From: Prolixibacteraceae bacterium
Lineage (GTDB): Bacteria; Bacteroidota; Bacteroidia; Bacteroidales; Prolixibacteraceae
DNA: 50,531 bases
Direction: 5' to 3'
NCBI GenBank assembly: GCA_023228025.1
Contig: JALOCD010000017.1
Span: 1-50,531 of the forward strand
Part shown: one piece after another, positions 1 through 9,534 of the stretch
Layout: every line of letters begins with the position of its first letter
Position numbering within the stretch: the first letter of the stretch is position 1
Program-made: the position numbers and the translations under genes
Notes under the pieces: model-generated
Database searches by the model: none
Told to the model about the DNA's origin: nothing
What the model saw: the letters and a program-made list of their open reading frames with translations, nothing else

Positions 1-337
1 TGTTTTCAACTCCCCTTTCCGGATCAACTTCTGGATGACCGGGAGTTACTGAACCCCATTGGCGAAAATTTTTGAGATCATCCATGGAAAACTGACCGCC
101 CAAAGAAAGCACCGAATAGAGCATGGGCGACATGTGTCCCGGATCCAGGAAGAATCTGTCCCTGAAAGGCCAGATCATGTCGGCCGGATCATAGTTTAAG
201 AATTCTGAATAGAGGATATTGATAAAGTCCGCTCCTCCCATGGCTCCACCGGGATGGCCTGAATTGGATTTTTCAACCATTGCAGCAGAAAGGATCCGAA
301 TGTTATCTGCCGCTTTGTTGACAATAGTGTTGTTCAT
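1..337 (-). CDS. tkt: Transketolase, N-terminal part (3' end beyond window)
   Basis: Thiamine-diphosphate enzyme of the non-oxidative pentose phosphate pathway, moving two-carbon ketol units between sugar phosphates. Only the first 112 codons are present; the gene runs off the left edge. Reading back from the ATG at 337 gives a typical transketolase start: the SNSGHPGGAMG segment with its conserved His (about residue 28), DPGHMSPMLYS (second active-site His) and TPGHPE (third His). The gene starts 24 bp downstream of the serA stop on the same strand, so the two are probably co-transcribed. The identification rests on these three His motifs. Nothing can be said about the rest of the protein. 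Confidence 0.93.
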   Translation of the reverse strand, partial: MNNTIVNKAADNIRILSAAMVEKSNSGHPGGAMGGADFINILYSEFLNYDPADMIWPFRDRFFLDPGHMSPMLYSVLSLGGQFSMDDLKNFRQWGSVTPGHPEVDPERGVEN

Positions 338-361
338 CTTAAAAATTTAGAATGGGTATAA

Positions 362-1537
362 TTAATTGGGAAGAATGATCCTAACCATCAAAATTCCATC
401 AATTTTTTCAATTTTTTGCTTTATCTCCTGGTCAATAAAATTTTGGTCTGTTTCTATAATGTTATAAGCAACCTCATTTTTATTACGGTTCAACATGTTG
501 GAGATATTGATCCCTTCCTGGGCAAGAATGGAAGTAATCTGACTGACCATGGTTGGAATATTTCTGTTGGCGATAATGATTCTTGCACAACAGGTACGAT
601 CCATGGTTGCCTTAGGGAAATTGACGGAGTTGACAATATTCCCATTTTCGAGAAAATCCATCAATTGATTTGCCCCCATGATGGCACAATTCACTTCAGA
701 TTCATTGGTGGATGCCCCTAAATGCGGAATTGGAATAACACCTGCCACATTTAACATGCTTGCATCCGGGAAATCTGTCACATAACAGGCAACTTTTTTA
801 CGTTCGATTGCTGCAAGGATATCTGCATTTACCACCAATTCTCCCCTGGCAAAATTCAATATTTTGACTCCGTCTTTCATAACAGAGATTTTTTCTGAGT
901 TAATCAAACCACGTGTTGCGTCCATCAAAGGAACGTGCAACGTGATGAAATCGGCTTGTGAAATACATCCTTCAATGCTTTCAGACCGGACTATTCCCTG
1001 GTCGAGTTTCCACGCATTATCAACTGTGATAAATGGATCAAAACCTATTACCTTCATTCCAAGGGATTTTGCCACATTGGCAACCAAAACACCAATGTCA
1101 CCCAAACCAATGATGCCTAATGTTTTCCCTTTTAGCTCAATTCCTCCAAAGGCTGCTTTCCCTTTTTCGACCAGTGCAGGAACCTTGTCGCCCTCGGCTT
1201 GCAGGGTTTGGGCCCATGCAATGCCACCGGTGATGTCCCTTGAAGACAATAGCATTCCGGCTATCACCAACTCTTTAACAGCGTTGGCATTGGCTCCCGG
1301 GGTATTAAAGACCACGATGCCCTTGTTTGTACAACGATCAATTGGAATGTTGTTCACCCCAGCGCCCGCTCTGGCAATTGCTTTCAGCGATGCGGGAAAT
1401 TCCATATCATGCATCGAAAAACTTCGAAGGAGAATAGCATCAGGATTGGAAATTTCACTGGCTATTTCATACTTTGACAATGGAAAAACCTGAAGACCTT
1501 CGTGGTCAATCTTATTCAGCGTTTGAATTTTTAACAT
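362..1537 (-). CDS. serA: D-3-phosphoglycerate dehydrogenase with C-terminal ACT domain
   Basis: First enzyme of serine synthesis: NAD-dependent oxidation of 3-phosphoglycerate to 3-phosphohydroxypyruvate. The 391-residue protein has the D-2-hydroxyacid dehydrogenase layout: a substrate domain, the nucleotide-binding motif GIIGLGDIG near residue 140, the catalytic Arg in NFARGELV, and the catalytic His in IPHLGAST. Residues from about 318 on (IIIANRNIPTMVSQITSILA) form an ACT domain, the usual serine-sensing module, so feedback inhibition by serine is likely (inference). It lies just upstream of transketolase. SerC, the next pathway enzyme, is about 23 kb away, whereas in many Bacteroidales serC and serA are adjacent. 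Confidence 0.95.
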   Translation of the reverse strand: MLKIQTLNKIDHEGLQVFPLSKYEIASEISNPDAILLRSFSMHDMEFPASLKAIARAGAGVNNIPIDRCTNKGIVVFNTPGANANAVKELVIAGMLLSSRDITGGIAWAQTLQAEGDKVPALVEKGKAAFGGIELKGKTLGIIGLGDIGVLVANVAKSLGMKVIGFDPFITVDNAWKLDQGIVRSESIEGCISQADFITLHVPLMDATRGLINSEKISVMKDGVKILNFARGELVVNADILAAIERKKVACYVTDFPDASMLNVAGVIPIPHLGASTNESEVNCAIMGANQLMDFLENGNIVNSVNFPKATMDRTCCARIIIANRNIPTMVSQITSILAQEGINISNMLNRNKNEVAYNIIETDQNFIDQEIKQKIEKIDGILMVRIILPN

Positions 1538-1660
1538 TTTATTTTTTTTTAGGTAACCTGATTAACTAAGACAAATATCATGATAATTGGGCCAAGTTAA
1601 AACACCAAACAGACAATTTTAACGTTAAATTCAAATAGGCTCTACTTATTTGAATGATAT

Positions 1661-1712
1661 GAAAAATGAAAGAAGCCGTCCCTGAAATCGGGGACGGCTT
1701 CTTTCATTTTTT
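1661..1712 (-). terminator. Strong intrinsic terminator after ompA
   Basis: A near-perfect inverted repeat of about 22 bp per arm (core agaagccgtccc / gggacggcttct) with a short loop. It is A-rich on one flank and T-rich on the other, so it can work in both directions. It starts 9 bp beyond the ompA stop codon and is the expected end of the ompA transcript. Confidence 0.88.
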
Positions 1713-1721
1713 CAGCCTTGA

Positions 1722-2870
1722 TTATTCAATAACCAAAGTTTCTGTCCTACGGTTAAGTGCATGTTCTGCTTCATTACATTTCACGCCATCTTTACATTTG
1801 TTGACAAGTTGTGTTTCTCCAAATGCCTGGGCATTAACTCTTGATGCACTGATTCCTTTAGCAGCAAGGTATTCCAGAACTGATTTCCCACGTTTTTCAG
1901 AAAGCTTCATGTTGTAACTTGCAGGACCCCTACTGTCTGTATGTGATTTCATCTCCAGATCCACAGAAGGATTCTCTTGCATATCCTTGGCCAAACGGTC
2001 CAATTCAGCTTTAGAAGTTGGGTTCAAATCCCATTTGTCAAATGCAAAGTATACTTTAAAAATTTCGCCAACACAAGCAGGGGTTACATGCTTTGGAGGT
2101 GCCGGAGGAACTGGTTTTGGTTCCGGTTTTGGTTCCGGTTTTGGTTGTGGCTTTGGAGCTTCAACAACCGGTGCAGGTTTCACTGGTTTTTTACCCAACA
2201 TAAAGGATAATCCTGCATGGCTATACAAATAGTTTTCACGAACAGCACCGATCAGGAATTTTTGTCCCAATCCACCCTGATTGACTCCATCCAAACGATT
2301 GGTATTAACCCAACTCCATTGTGTTCCAAGATCCAATCTTACATTGTCAGACAAACGGAAAACCAGACCAGCACCAACAGGAATCGTCCAATATCTCCAG
2401 GGACCCTGAACAGTAGCATCTGTAAAATTTTTGTTGTTGACGTGTGTCAATCCAGTTCCAAGTTTTGTATACCAGTAAAATTTCCTGTCAACTTTATTCT
2501 TTGAAAGAAGGTTGCTCATGTTCCAAACTGTATTCAAATCAAATTCACTTATGCCTGTTTTGAAAGCATTGTAAATCGTTACAGGCGTACCTGTCAGAGT
2601 AGTAGCATTGTATGCGCCTTCCAAAGCAAATACATGGGTAAAATTCTTTTTTACAAGAACCCCGTACCCAAAGTTGTAATCTGAATTAAAATTGTTGAAA
2701 TACTTCAGAAACTCGCTCTTCGAAACTACATAAGATCCAGTAAAATTAGATACTCCAGCATTTACTCCAATTTCCCACCTGTTATAGGGCAATTTCTCAC
2801 CCTTCTCCTGAGCAAAAGTAAGGGAAAAGCTCGCGAAGAGAAATACAGCCAATAAGCTAAGTTTTTTCAT
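1722..2870 (-). CDS. ompA: OmpA family outer membrane protein
   Basis: Outer membrane protein that links the envelope to peptidoglycan. The 382 residues divide into a signal peptide (about 1-20, ending TFAQ), an N-terminal beta-barrel (about 25-230), a Pro/Lys/Glu-rich linker of repeated PKPEPKPEP type (about 235-262), and a C-terminal OmpA-like peptidoglycan-binding domain (about 275-382). The last domain shows VYFAFDKWDLNPTS, a SHTDSRG motif and the closing LNRRTE motif, the regions that hold the diaminopimelate-contacting Asp and Arg in the family. It is a single gene: a strong terminator follows, and a 368-bp gap with a candidate promoter precedes it. The linker DNA is itself a short tandem repeat, so its length may vary between strains. 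Confidence 0.93.
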   Translation of the reverse strand: MKKLSLLAVFLFASFSLTFAQEKGEKLPYNRWEIGVNAGVSNFTGSYVVSKSEFLKYFNNFNSDYNFGYGVLVKKNFTHVFALEGAYNATTLTGTPVTIYNAFKTGISEFDLNTVWNMSNLLSKNKVDRKFYWYTKLGTGLTHVNNKNFTDATVQGPWRYWTIPVGAGLVFRLSDNVRLDLGTQWSWVNTNRLDGVNQGGLGQKFLIGAVRENYLYSHAGLSFMLGKKPVKPAPVVEAPKPQPKPEPKPEPKPVPPAPPKHVTPACVGEIFKVYFAFDKWDLNPTSKAELDRLAKDMQENPSVDLEMKSHTDSRGPASYNMKLSEKRGKSVLEYLAAKGISASRVNAQAFGETQLVNKCKDGVKCNEAEHALNRRTETLVIE

Positions 2871-2930
2871 AATTGATGATTTAAATTGATTGACAATATA
2901 CTAATATAATATTTGTTTGTTTAGATTATG

Positions 2931-2963
2931 CAAATTAACAAAAGTTTGAAAAGAAATACAACT
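2931..2963 (-). promoter_or_regulatory. Candidate ompA promoter (Bacteroidota type)
   Basis: On the minus strand a TTG is followed after about 21 nt by TTAATTTG, one base from the TAnnTTTG -7 consensus of Bacteroidota. It lies 60-90 bp upstream of the ompA ATG. The rest of the 368-bp gap (2871-3238) is AT-rich; I see no gene or RNA in it. Confidence 0.4.
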
Positions 2964-3238
2964 ATTTTTTTATTTATTTTACAATATTTTAACAAATCGG
3001 GTCTTTAAATATTATCTTCGGTAAAATTGCTATAAATAGTTTTATATCTGATGAATAATAGATTAACTTTTATTATTTGTATTCATACGGTATCACTATC
3101 AAGAAGTTTCGCAAGCGTGATTCCTGTTAGGAAAAGAACATTTAGGCCAATATTTTCCTCCGAAATCAATAATTGAACAATTCAAGTTAAAAAATGTTCA
3201 GTAAAGCTGATTTTATTTTATCATAAAATTAAAAAAAG

Positions 3239-3943
3239 ATGAATTCATTTTATATCCCTGACATTTCGGGAACCTCCATCCGACTTAACGCAGATGAATC
3301 GAGACACTGCATCAAAGTATTGAGATTAAAAAAGGGGGACATGGTTCAACTAATGAACGGGAGGGGTTCCTTGTATAAAGCAGTCATTCAGGATCCTGAT
3401 TCAAAAAACTGTCTCCTGGGAATTGTCGAAGAAGAAAAGTCACAAAGCAACCGGGATTTTCATCTCACCATAGCCATTGCTCCAACAAAAAACAATGATA
3501 GATTTGAATGGTTTCTTGAAAAAACAACTGAAATTGGTATTGACCGTATCATTCCAACAATTTGTCAACATTCTGAACGCAAAGATATTAAACCAGATCG
3601 ATTAGAGAAAATATTGATATCAGCCATGAAACAGTCAGGACAAACCTATCTTCCTGAACTTGCTTCACTAACCACATTCAATGAAGTGGTCGATGCAACT
3701 GATGACAGTGTAAAATTCATTGCCCATTGCGAATCCGGTGAAAAGAGATTGCTCAAAAATTCTGTTCCATCAGGCAAAAACATTCTTATTCTCATTGGTC
3801 CTGAAGGAGATTTTGATCCCGCGGAAATCAAACTGGCAATTGATAAGGGTTTTATCCCTGTCTCTTTAGGAAACGCCAGACTTCGAACGGAGACTGCAGG
3901 AATTGTGGCATGCCATACGGTCTGTTTGATCAACGAAAAATAA
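3239..3943 (+). CDS. rsmE: 16S rRNA (uracil-1498-N3)-methyltransferase RsmE
   Basis: SAM-dependent methyltransferase that methylates N3 of U1498 in 16S rRNA (E. coli numbering). The 234-residue length is normal. The SPOUT-type trefoil-knot SAM site is evident in the C-terminal half: LIGPEGDF (about residue 182) and LGNARLRTETAG (about 207), the standard RsmE signature. An N-terminal PUA-like RNA-binding segment contains RHCIKVLRLKKGD. The first ATG gives a normal N-terminus. It is a monocistronic plus-strand gene between minus-strand ompA and pfp, and its stop codon runs directly into a terminator hairpin. Confidence 0.95.
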   Translation: MNSFYIPDISGTSIRLNADESRHCIKVLRLKKGDMVQLMNGRGSLYKAVIQDPDSKNCLLGIVEEEKSQSNRDFHLTIAIAPTKNNDRFEWFLEKTTEIGIDRIIPTICQHSERKDIKPDRLEKILISAMKQSGQTYLPELASLTTFNEVVDATDDSVKFIAHCESGEKRLLKNSVPSGKNILILIGPEGDFDPAEIKLAIDKGFIPVSLGNARLRTETAGIVACHTVCLINEK

Positions 3944-3975
3944 AAACCGCTGGAGAATGATTTTCCAGCGGTTTT
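3943..3975. terminator. Bidirectional terminator between rsmE and pfp
   Basis: Perfect 12-bp inverted repeat (aaaaccgctgga / tccagcggtttt) with a 9-nt loop. It begins at the last base of the rsmE stop codon and lies 35 bp from the pfp stop on the other strand. Flanking A and T runs suit termination from both sides. Confidence 0.88.
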
Positions 3976-4010
3976 GTAGGGTAAAATTCTTTCGGAAAAA
4001 AGATAACCAA

Positions 4011-5675
4011 TTATGGTTTTTGTTCCAATTGGAGCGTTTTGGTTGTAGCATCGCACACTGTTGCCGGGCCCCAATATTGAATTGGACCGGGATAAACAAA
4101 GGAGGTGTGAATTGCCCACTCATCACGTTGGGCGGCAAATGCCTTAAACGGTTCACCGTCCATTTGAACCAACGCCTTTTGAATGACCGGTTTCATGACC
4201 CCATTTCTCCGCTCCATGTTCATCATCATGGTAATTGGAACACCGCCGGCCACCCATTCATTTGAAGATTTAGTCGTGTTTCTGACCGAAGCCATGTAAC
4301 CTGATTTTCCGTCAGCAATGAGTATCGCGGCTGTTTGACCCAATGAATAGCAGTAATCCGCATCGAAATTAGAAGGAACCGCACAACGTCCTTCGTAACC
4401 AAAAAAGTGGTTCTGGGCCGAAAATTTCACCTTCGCTATTCCCTGCTTCTTCAGGATAGACAGTTGTTTTTCAACCATCTCAATCAAAAGTTTTTCCGTC
4501 TCGATCCTTGAAACCTGTACATTCCCATGAGGGTCGCGGTCGAGGGTAAGTTGCTTGGCAATACCTTTTGGCAGCACCTTAAATACCTTACCGGACGCTT
4601 CAGAAAGGTGTTTGATCACGAATTCACGCTTATCATCGTCTGTTGCAATGGCTATGAATGCTTTTGCAGTGGCCGAACCTTCCGCAAGCAATTCATTGAG
4701 CTCCTCAATTAAAATTTTCATTTCTGGTATGAACTCAATCAAACCCTCAGGAATTAGGGCAACTCCAAAATTTTCGTTGTTGACTGCCCTTTTGGTAATG
4801 GTTCTTACCAAATCATCCACGATTTGTTGCAAAGTTTGCTCTTTATGGGCAACTTCCTCAGAAATAAGGCAGATATTTGGCTGGGTCTGAAGGGCGCATT
4901 CCAATCCAATATGCGATGCTGAACGTCCCATCAATTTAATGAAATGCCAATATTTTTTAGCTGAGGTAGCATCGCGCATGATATTCCCGATCAATTCGGA
5001 ATAGACTTTGCAAGCTGTATCGAAACCAAAAGAGGTTTCAATCATATTGTTTTTTAAATCGCCATCGATTGTTTTAGGGCAACCAATTACCTGTATTCCA
5101 CTCTTCTTTTCCAAATAGTATTCTGCCAATACACAGGCATTGGTATTGGAATCATCGCCACCAATAATAACGATGGCCGAAATGGAAAGCTTCTTGCAAA
5201 TTTCAAGTCCTTTATCGTATTGCTCATTTTCCTCCAATTTTGTGCGACCGGATCCAATAATGTCAAATCCTCCGGTATTTCTGAACTCTTCGACTATTTC
5301 AGCAGTAAGCTCAATGTAGTTGTGAAGTACCAATCCGCTGGGGCCTCCCAAAAAGCCATACAAACGGTTGGCCGGATTCAATTTCTTCAAAGCATCGAAA
5401 ATTCCGGATATCACATTGTGACCTCCAGGTGCCTGACCACCTGACAGGATCACACCTACATTCAAAATTTTTGTGGTGATTGCTTCCTCGCTTTTCTCCA
5501 GGGTGAGGATAGGCATCCCATAGGTATTTGGGAATAGCTTCTTTATTTCATCCTGGTCGGCCACAGATTCGGTACGCTCTCCTGCTACGATTTTGACATT
5601 TCCCTGCAAAGCTTTTGGCATCTTTGGCGCATACTTTGCCCTTTCTATTTGTAAGGCACTCTTGATCATATTCAA
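4011..5675 (-). CDS. pfp: Pyrophosphate-dependent 6-phosphofructokinase
   Basis: Reversibly phosphorylates fructose 6-phosphate with PPi instead of ATP, in glycolysis or gluconeogenesis. The 554-residue length fits the long bacterial/plant-beta PFP class. Diagnostic features are VILSGGQAPGGHN near residue 75, GGDDSNTNA (the second Asp marks PPi-dependent enzymes, where ATP enzymes have Gly), PKTIDGD (the Lys that contacts PPi and the catalytic Asp), and the substrate motif MGRSASHIGLE. It ends at the terminator shared with rsmE. Upstream is a 179-bp AT-rich gap shared with the end of the small Arc-like gene. Confidence in PPi rather than ATP as donor is high from GGDDS plus PKTID. Confidence 0.95.
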   Translation of the reverse strand: MNMIKSALQIERAKYAPKMPKALQGNVKIVAGERTESVADQDEIKKLFPNTYGMPILTLEKSEEAITTKILNVGVILSGGQAPGGHNVISGIFDALKKLNPANRLYGFLGGPSGLVLHNYIELTAEIVEEFRNTGGFDIIGSGRTKLEENEQYDKGLEICKKLSISAIVIIGGDDSNTNACVLAEYYLEKKSGIQVIGCPKTIDGDLKNNMIETSFGFDTACKVYSELIGNIMRDATSAKKYWHFIKLMGRSASHIGLECALQTQPNICLISEEVAHKEQTLQQIVDDLVRTITKRAVNNENFGVALIPEGLIEFIPEMKILIEELNELLAEGSATAKAFIAIATDDDKREFVIKHLSEASGKVFKVLPKGIAKQLTLDRDPHGNVQVSRIETEKLLIEMVEKQLSILKKQGIAKVKFSAQNHFFGYEGRCAVPSNFDADYCYSLGQTAAILIADGKSGYMASVRNTTKSSNEWVAGGVPITMMMNMERRNGVMKPVIQKALVQMDGEPFKAFAAQRDEWAIHTSFVYPGPIQYWGPATVCDATTKTLQLEQKP

Positions 5676-5854
5676 TAAAAAAATCTATTTGTACTTTTAT
5701 CACAAAATAACAGTACAAAATCCGAATTTTTCCTCAATCAGGCCTTCATTGTGGCAAGATTTGACAATCTTTTAATATTCACTTAAAATTTTGCGAACCT
5801 ATTCAATGATGGCGCTTCAATTTTGGCACATTTTACACTTTAACCCCCAAAAAA

Positions 5855-6037
5855 TCATCTCTTATCCTCCTTATTTTCATTCTTTTTGACATTGAACCTA
5901 CCTGCCGACTTCAGCGCTTGTTGCAGCACATACTCGATCTGGCCGTTGACGCTGCGGAATTCGTCCGCAGCCCAACGCTCCAATGCATCGTAAACTTCTG
6001 GTTGCACCCGCAAAACAAATGACTTCTTTTTACCCAT
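5855..6037 (-). CDS. Small Arc-like (ribbon-helix-helix) protein
   Basis: A 60-residue basic protein. The stretch KSFVLRVQPEVYDALERW followed by VNGQIEYVLQQAL fits a ribbon-helix-helix fold (one strand, two helices) of the Arc/MetJ type, with a charged Lys/Asn/Glu tail after residue 50. Proteins like this occur widely in Bacteroidota and are annotated as Arc family DNA-binding; targets are unknown. The ATG at 6037 diverges from uvrA, whose supported start is at 6114, leaving 76 bp for two promoters. Autoregulation or an effect on uvrA is possible but not shown by the sequence. Confidence 0.75.
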   Translation of the reverse strand: MGKKKSFVLRVQPEVYDALERWAADEFRSVNGQIEYVLQQALKSAGRFNVKKNENKEDKR

Positions 6038-6113
6038 GCTTCAGTTATGGCTATTAACAGGAAAGTATTTGTATTTTTACCGGTTCGAAAATCGAATTCA
6101 CAAACAGCAGAAC

Positions 6114-8903
6114 ATGTCTGAAGATCTTAAAAATCAATATATTGAGATAAAGGGAGCCAAAGTACACAACCTGAAAAATATCGATATAAAGATTCCCAGA
6201 AATAAATTGGTGGTGATCACAGGACTTTCCGGGTCCGGAAAATCATCCCTCGCTTTTGATACTTTGTATGCCGAAGGGCAACGCAGGTATGTCGAATCGC
6301 TCTCCTCCTATGCCCGTCAGTTTCTTGGAAGAATGGACAAACCGGAGGTGGATTATATCAAAGGCATTCCACCCGCCATCGCCATCGAGCAGAAGGTAAA
6401 TACGCGCAATCCCAGATCCACGGTAGGGACCTCAACAGAGATTTATGATTACATCAAATTGCTTTATGCCAGGATCGGAAGGACTTTTTCACCTGTCTCC
6501 GGAAAGCAGGTTGTCAGGCACGAAGTGGTGGATGTGGTAAATTACTTGGTCTCCTTCCCCATCGGCACCAAAATCACGATCGTCTCTCCGCTTAAACTCA
6601 ACAAAGGAAGAAGTTTGGCGAAAGAAGCAGAATTACTTTTGCAACAAGGCTTTACCAGACTTGAACTGGATGGGGAGGTAGTAAAAATAAGTGATTTGGA
6701 TCAGTACAAAAAGAAACCCGCGGAAATAAATATCCTTATTGACAGAATGCCGGTTTCGGAGGATGAGGATTTTCCATCACGAATCGCGGATTCTGTACAA
6801 ACAGCATTTTTTGAAGGGAAGGGTGAATGCATAACCAGGGTTGAACAAGAGAATTTTTCAGAAACCAAAAAATTCTCCAACTGCTTCGAATTGGATGGAA
6901 TCATCTTCGAAGAGCCATCCCTTCACCTGTTTAGCTTTAACAATCCAATTGGCGCCTGTCCCGTTTGCGAAGGATATGGCAAGACCATCGGCATTGACGA
7001 AGACCTTGTTGTTCCTAACAAATCCTTATCCATATTCAGTGATGCACTGGTATGTTGGAAAGGGGAAAAAATGGGGGAATGGAAGGATCAGCTTGTCAAA
7101 CAGGCGGCCAAATTCGATTTTCCGATTCATAAACCCTATTATGAACTTTTGCCTGAACAAAAGAGATTATTGTGGACCGGAAACAACTATTTTGAAGGTC
7201 TAAATGCTTTTTTCAGGCAGTTGGAGGAACAAACTTACAAAATCCAATACAGGGTCATGCTTTCAAGGTACAGGGGAAAAACGACCTGCCCTGAATGTGA
7301 AGGCACCAGGTTAAAGAAGGAGGCTGCCTATGTAAAAGTCGGAGACAAATCGGTAACGGAACTTGTAAACCTTCCAATAACTGATCTGCAAAACTTCTTT
7401 TTGAAACTCTCGCTATCGGTGACAGATCAGGTTGTTGCAGAGAGACTATTGATCGAAATCAACAACAGAATTGAGTTTCTATGCGATGTCGGTCTGGGTT
7501 ACCTTACCTTGAACCGGCTCTCATCTACCTTATCGGGAGGAGAGTCCCAAAGGATCAACCTGGCTACATCGCTTGGTAGTAGCCTGGTGGGATCCATGTA
7601 CATCCTGGATGAGCCATCGATCGGACTTCACGCGCGTGACACCGGACGACTGATCAAAGTCCTGCGGAAATTGCAGCAGCTCGGGAATAGCGTAATTGTG
7701 GTAGAGCATGACGAGGAGATCATCCGGGCCGCCGATTACCTGATTGACATTGGGCCAATGGCCGGTCAGCATGGCGGAGAGGTTGTTTTCGAGGGGACAT
7801 TGGAAGAGTTGCTGCTTAACCCTGTTGGCTGTACCGGCAGGTACCTTACCGGAGAAGAGAAGATTCCGGTGCCAGTTTATCGTCGAAAATGGAACAATTA
7901 TCTTGAAATAACCGGTGCAAGAGAGAACAACCTGAAAGGATTTGATGTAAAATTTCCACTTAACACACTGACTGTCATCACAGGAGTAAGCGGATCGGGT
8001 AAATCGTCCCTGATCAGGCGAATATTATACCCGGTACTGTCAAAATATTATGGCGGATATGGTGAAAAAACGGGTGATCATACCGGACTAGGTGGTGATC
8101 TGGAGAGAATAATAGCCATAGAGTTTGTAGACCAGAATCCCATTGGGAAATCATCCAGGTCAAATCCCGTCACCTACCTGAAGATCTATGATGAGATCAG
8201 AAAATTGTATGCCGAACAACCGGCGGCAAAGGTCAATGGATTTACACCCTCGCATTTCTCGTTCAACATTGACGGCGGTCGATGTGAAACCTGCCAGGGA
8301 GAGGGTGAGATAAAGGTGGAAATGCAGTTTATGGCAGATATTCTTTTGACGTGTGAAGGCTGCGGAGGCAAAAGATTCAAATCTGATGTTCTGGATGTTT
8401 ACTATCGCTCCAAGAATATCTATGAACTACTTGAGCTCACAGTCGACGAAGCCATCGATTTTTTCAATGAAAAGCCGACCGGGAAAAAGATTGCCAAGAA
8501 ATTACAGCCATTGCAGGATGTTGGATTAGGGTATGTACACCTTGGCCAATCTTCCAGTACACTTTCAGGTGGTGAGAGCCAACGGGTGAAATTGGCATCC
8601 TTTCTTGCCAAAGAAAAGGAGGGCGCAACACTATTTATCTTTGATGAACCAACGACAGGATTGCATTTTCATGACATCCACAAATTGCTTGACTCAATGA
8701 ACGCACTGATTTCCAGGGGCCATTCAGTACTTGTCATTGAACACAATCCGGAAGTAATCAAAGTTGCCGATTGGGTAATCGATCTTGGTCCTGAAGGTGG
8801 GGACCATGGTGGGTATAAACTCTTTGAAGGAACCCCTGAAGATCTGGTAAAATGCAATTCTTCTTTTACCGGAGCTGCTTTGAGTGAACACCATCTAATT
8901 TAA
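6114..8903 (+). CDS. uvrA: Excinuclease ABC subunit A
   Basis: DNA damage-recognition ATPase of nucleotide excision repair, loading UvrB with UvrA2. There are two ABC ATPase halves: Walker A GLSGSGKSS and GVSGSGKSS, and two signature/Walker B blocks (LSGGESQRINLA...DEPSIGLH; LSGGESQRVKLA...DEPTTGLH). Zinc-finger cysteines appear in CPVCEGYG, CPECEGTR and CETCQGEGE...CEGCGGKRF. The open frame extends upstream to 6036, but the extra 26 residues are hydrophobic/aromatic, unlike any UvrA, and would overlap the divergent gene. ATG 6114 gives the standard N-terminus (YIEIKGAKVHNLKN) and 929 residues, the usual size. Confidence 0.96.
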   Translation: MSEDLKNQYIEIKGAKVHNLKNIDIKIPRNKLVVITGLSGSGKSSLAFDTLYAEGQRRYVESLSSYARQFLGRMDKPEVDYIKGIPPAIAIEQKVNTRNPRSTVGTSTEIYDYIKLLYARIGRTFSPVSGKQVVRHEVVDVVNYLVSFPIGTKITIVSPLKLNKGRSLAKEAELLLQQGFTRLELDGEVVKISDLDQYKKKPAEINILIDRMPVSEDEDFPSRIADSVQTAFFEGKGECITRVEQENFSETKKFSNCFELDGIIFEEPSLHLFSFNNPIGACPVCEGYGKTIGIDEDLVVPNKSLSIFSDALVCWKGEKMGEWKDQLVKQAAKFDFPIHKPYYELLPEQKRLLWTGNNYFEGLNAFFRQLEEQTYKIQYRVMLSRYRGKTTCPECEGTRLKKEAAYVKVGDKSVTELVNLPITDLQNFFLKLSLSVTDQVVAERLLIEINNRIEFLCDVGLGYLTLNRLSSTLSGGESQRINLATSLGSSLVGSMYILDEPSIGLHARDTGRLIKVLRKLQQLGNSVIVVEHDEEIIRAADYLIDIGPMAGQHGGEVVFEGTLEELLLNPVGCTGRYLTGEEKIPVPVYRRKWNNYLEITGARENNLKGFDVKFPLNTLTVITGVSGSGKSSLIRRILYPVLSKYYGGYGEKTGDHTGLGGDLERIIAIEFVDQNPIGKSSRSNPVTYLKIYDEIRKLYAEQPAAKVNGFTPSHFSFNIDGGRCETCQGEGEIKVEMQFMADILLTCEGCGGKRFKSDVLDVYYRSKNIYELLELTVDEAIDFFNEKPTGKKIAKKLQPLQDVGLGYVHLGQSSSTLSGGESQRVKLASFLAKEKEGATLFIFDEPTTGLHFHDIHKLLDSMNALISRGHSVLVIEHNPEVIKVADWVIDLGPEGGDHGGYKLFEGTPEDLVKCNSSFTGAALSEHHLI

Positions 8904-8944
8904 TTGCACATAAAAAACTCAACGACAGGCTTATTTAAATAATT

Positions 8945-8952
8945 TTATCTTT
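8945..8952 (+). promoter_or_regulatory. Candidate -7 element before the HEAT-repeat gene
   Basis: TATCTTTG matches the Bacteroidota -7 consensus TAnnTTTG exactly, in the short gap after uvrA. No clear TTG lies 19-21 nt upstream. If used, transcription starts near 8959, which excludes the TTG at 8951 as start codon and favours ATG 8981. Confidence 0.4.
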
Positions 8953-8980
8953 GTCGTACACAAAAAGGGAAATAGAACTG

Positions 8981-9520
8981 ATGGATCATCCGGACAAACT
9001 AAATCGTTTAAAATCTGCCATAAAAACGAGTAACCAGGAATTAATTGATCATGCATTGGAGGAGATAAAAACCAAAGGCGACGAATCCTATGTTGCCCCG
9101 CTGATCGCATTTCTGCACCAAACAACTAACAAAGGGATCAAGGAGATTATCTACCAAATATTCATTGATTTAAAACATGAAAATTCAGTAGACCAACTGA
9201 TCAATGAACTTAAAAATGAAAAGGACCTGGATATTCTGGAACGGTTGGTAGCTTCCTGTTGGCAAAATGGACTGAATTACAGCAAGCACCTTGCCTACTT
9301 CGTTCAACTCATCATCGACCAGGAGTTTCAGATTGCTTTCGAAGCTTTTACGGTGATCGAAAATATGTATGGTAAAATAGAGGGGGACACTGAGTCCATG
9401 CTTTTGAGCAAGATCGAAAAAAGCCTGCCTTTGGTTGAAGAGCGAAAACAGTACCTGTTAAAAGGATTGCTTGAAATTATTCCACATATTCCGCTGGATC
9501 AGGATCCAGTCGACTTTTAA
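8981..9520 (+). CDS. HEAT-repeat domain protein
   Basis: A soluble, helical, acidic protein without signal peptide, probably cytoplasmic. The repeating pattern of paired helices (YVAPLIAFLHQTTNKGIKE, then SVDQLINELKNEKDLDILERL, then YFVQLIIDQEFQIAFEAF) is that of HEAT or armadillo-like repeats, which usually bind partner proteins; no catalytic motif is visible. The frame is open from a TTG at 8951, but that TTG lies inside a perfect -7 box, so I prefer ATG 8981 (179 residues). The gene ends 14 bp before the porP/sprF-like gene and is probably co-transcribed with it. Function unknown. Confidence 0.72.
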   Translation: MDHPDKLNRLKSAIKTSNQELIDHALEEIKTKGDESYVAPLIAFLHQTTNKGIKEIIYQIFIDLKHENSVDQLINELKNEKDLDILERLVASCWQNGLNYSKHLAYFVQLIIDQEFQIAFEAFTVIENMYGKIEGDTESMLLSKIEKSLPLVEERKQYLLKGLLEIIPHIPLDQDPVDF

Positions 9521-9534
9521 TCAGAATTTTAAGT

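Noticed and set aside
6036..6113. N-terminal extension of UvrA by 26 residues
   Set aside because: The extension is aromatic/hydrophobic, unlike UvrA, and overlaps the divergent Arc-like gene; ATG 6114 gives the family start.
8951..8980. TTG start for the HEAT-repeat protein
   Set aside because: The TTG is part of a perfect TAnnTTTG -7 box, so it probably precedes the transcript start.
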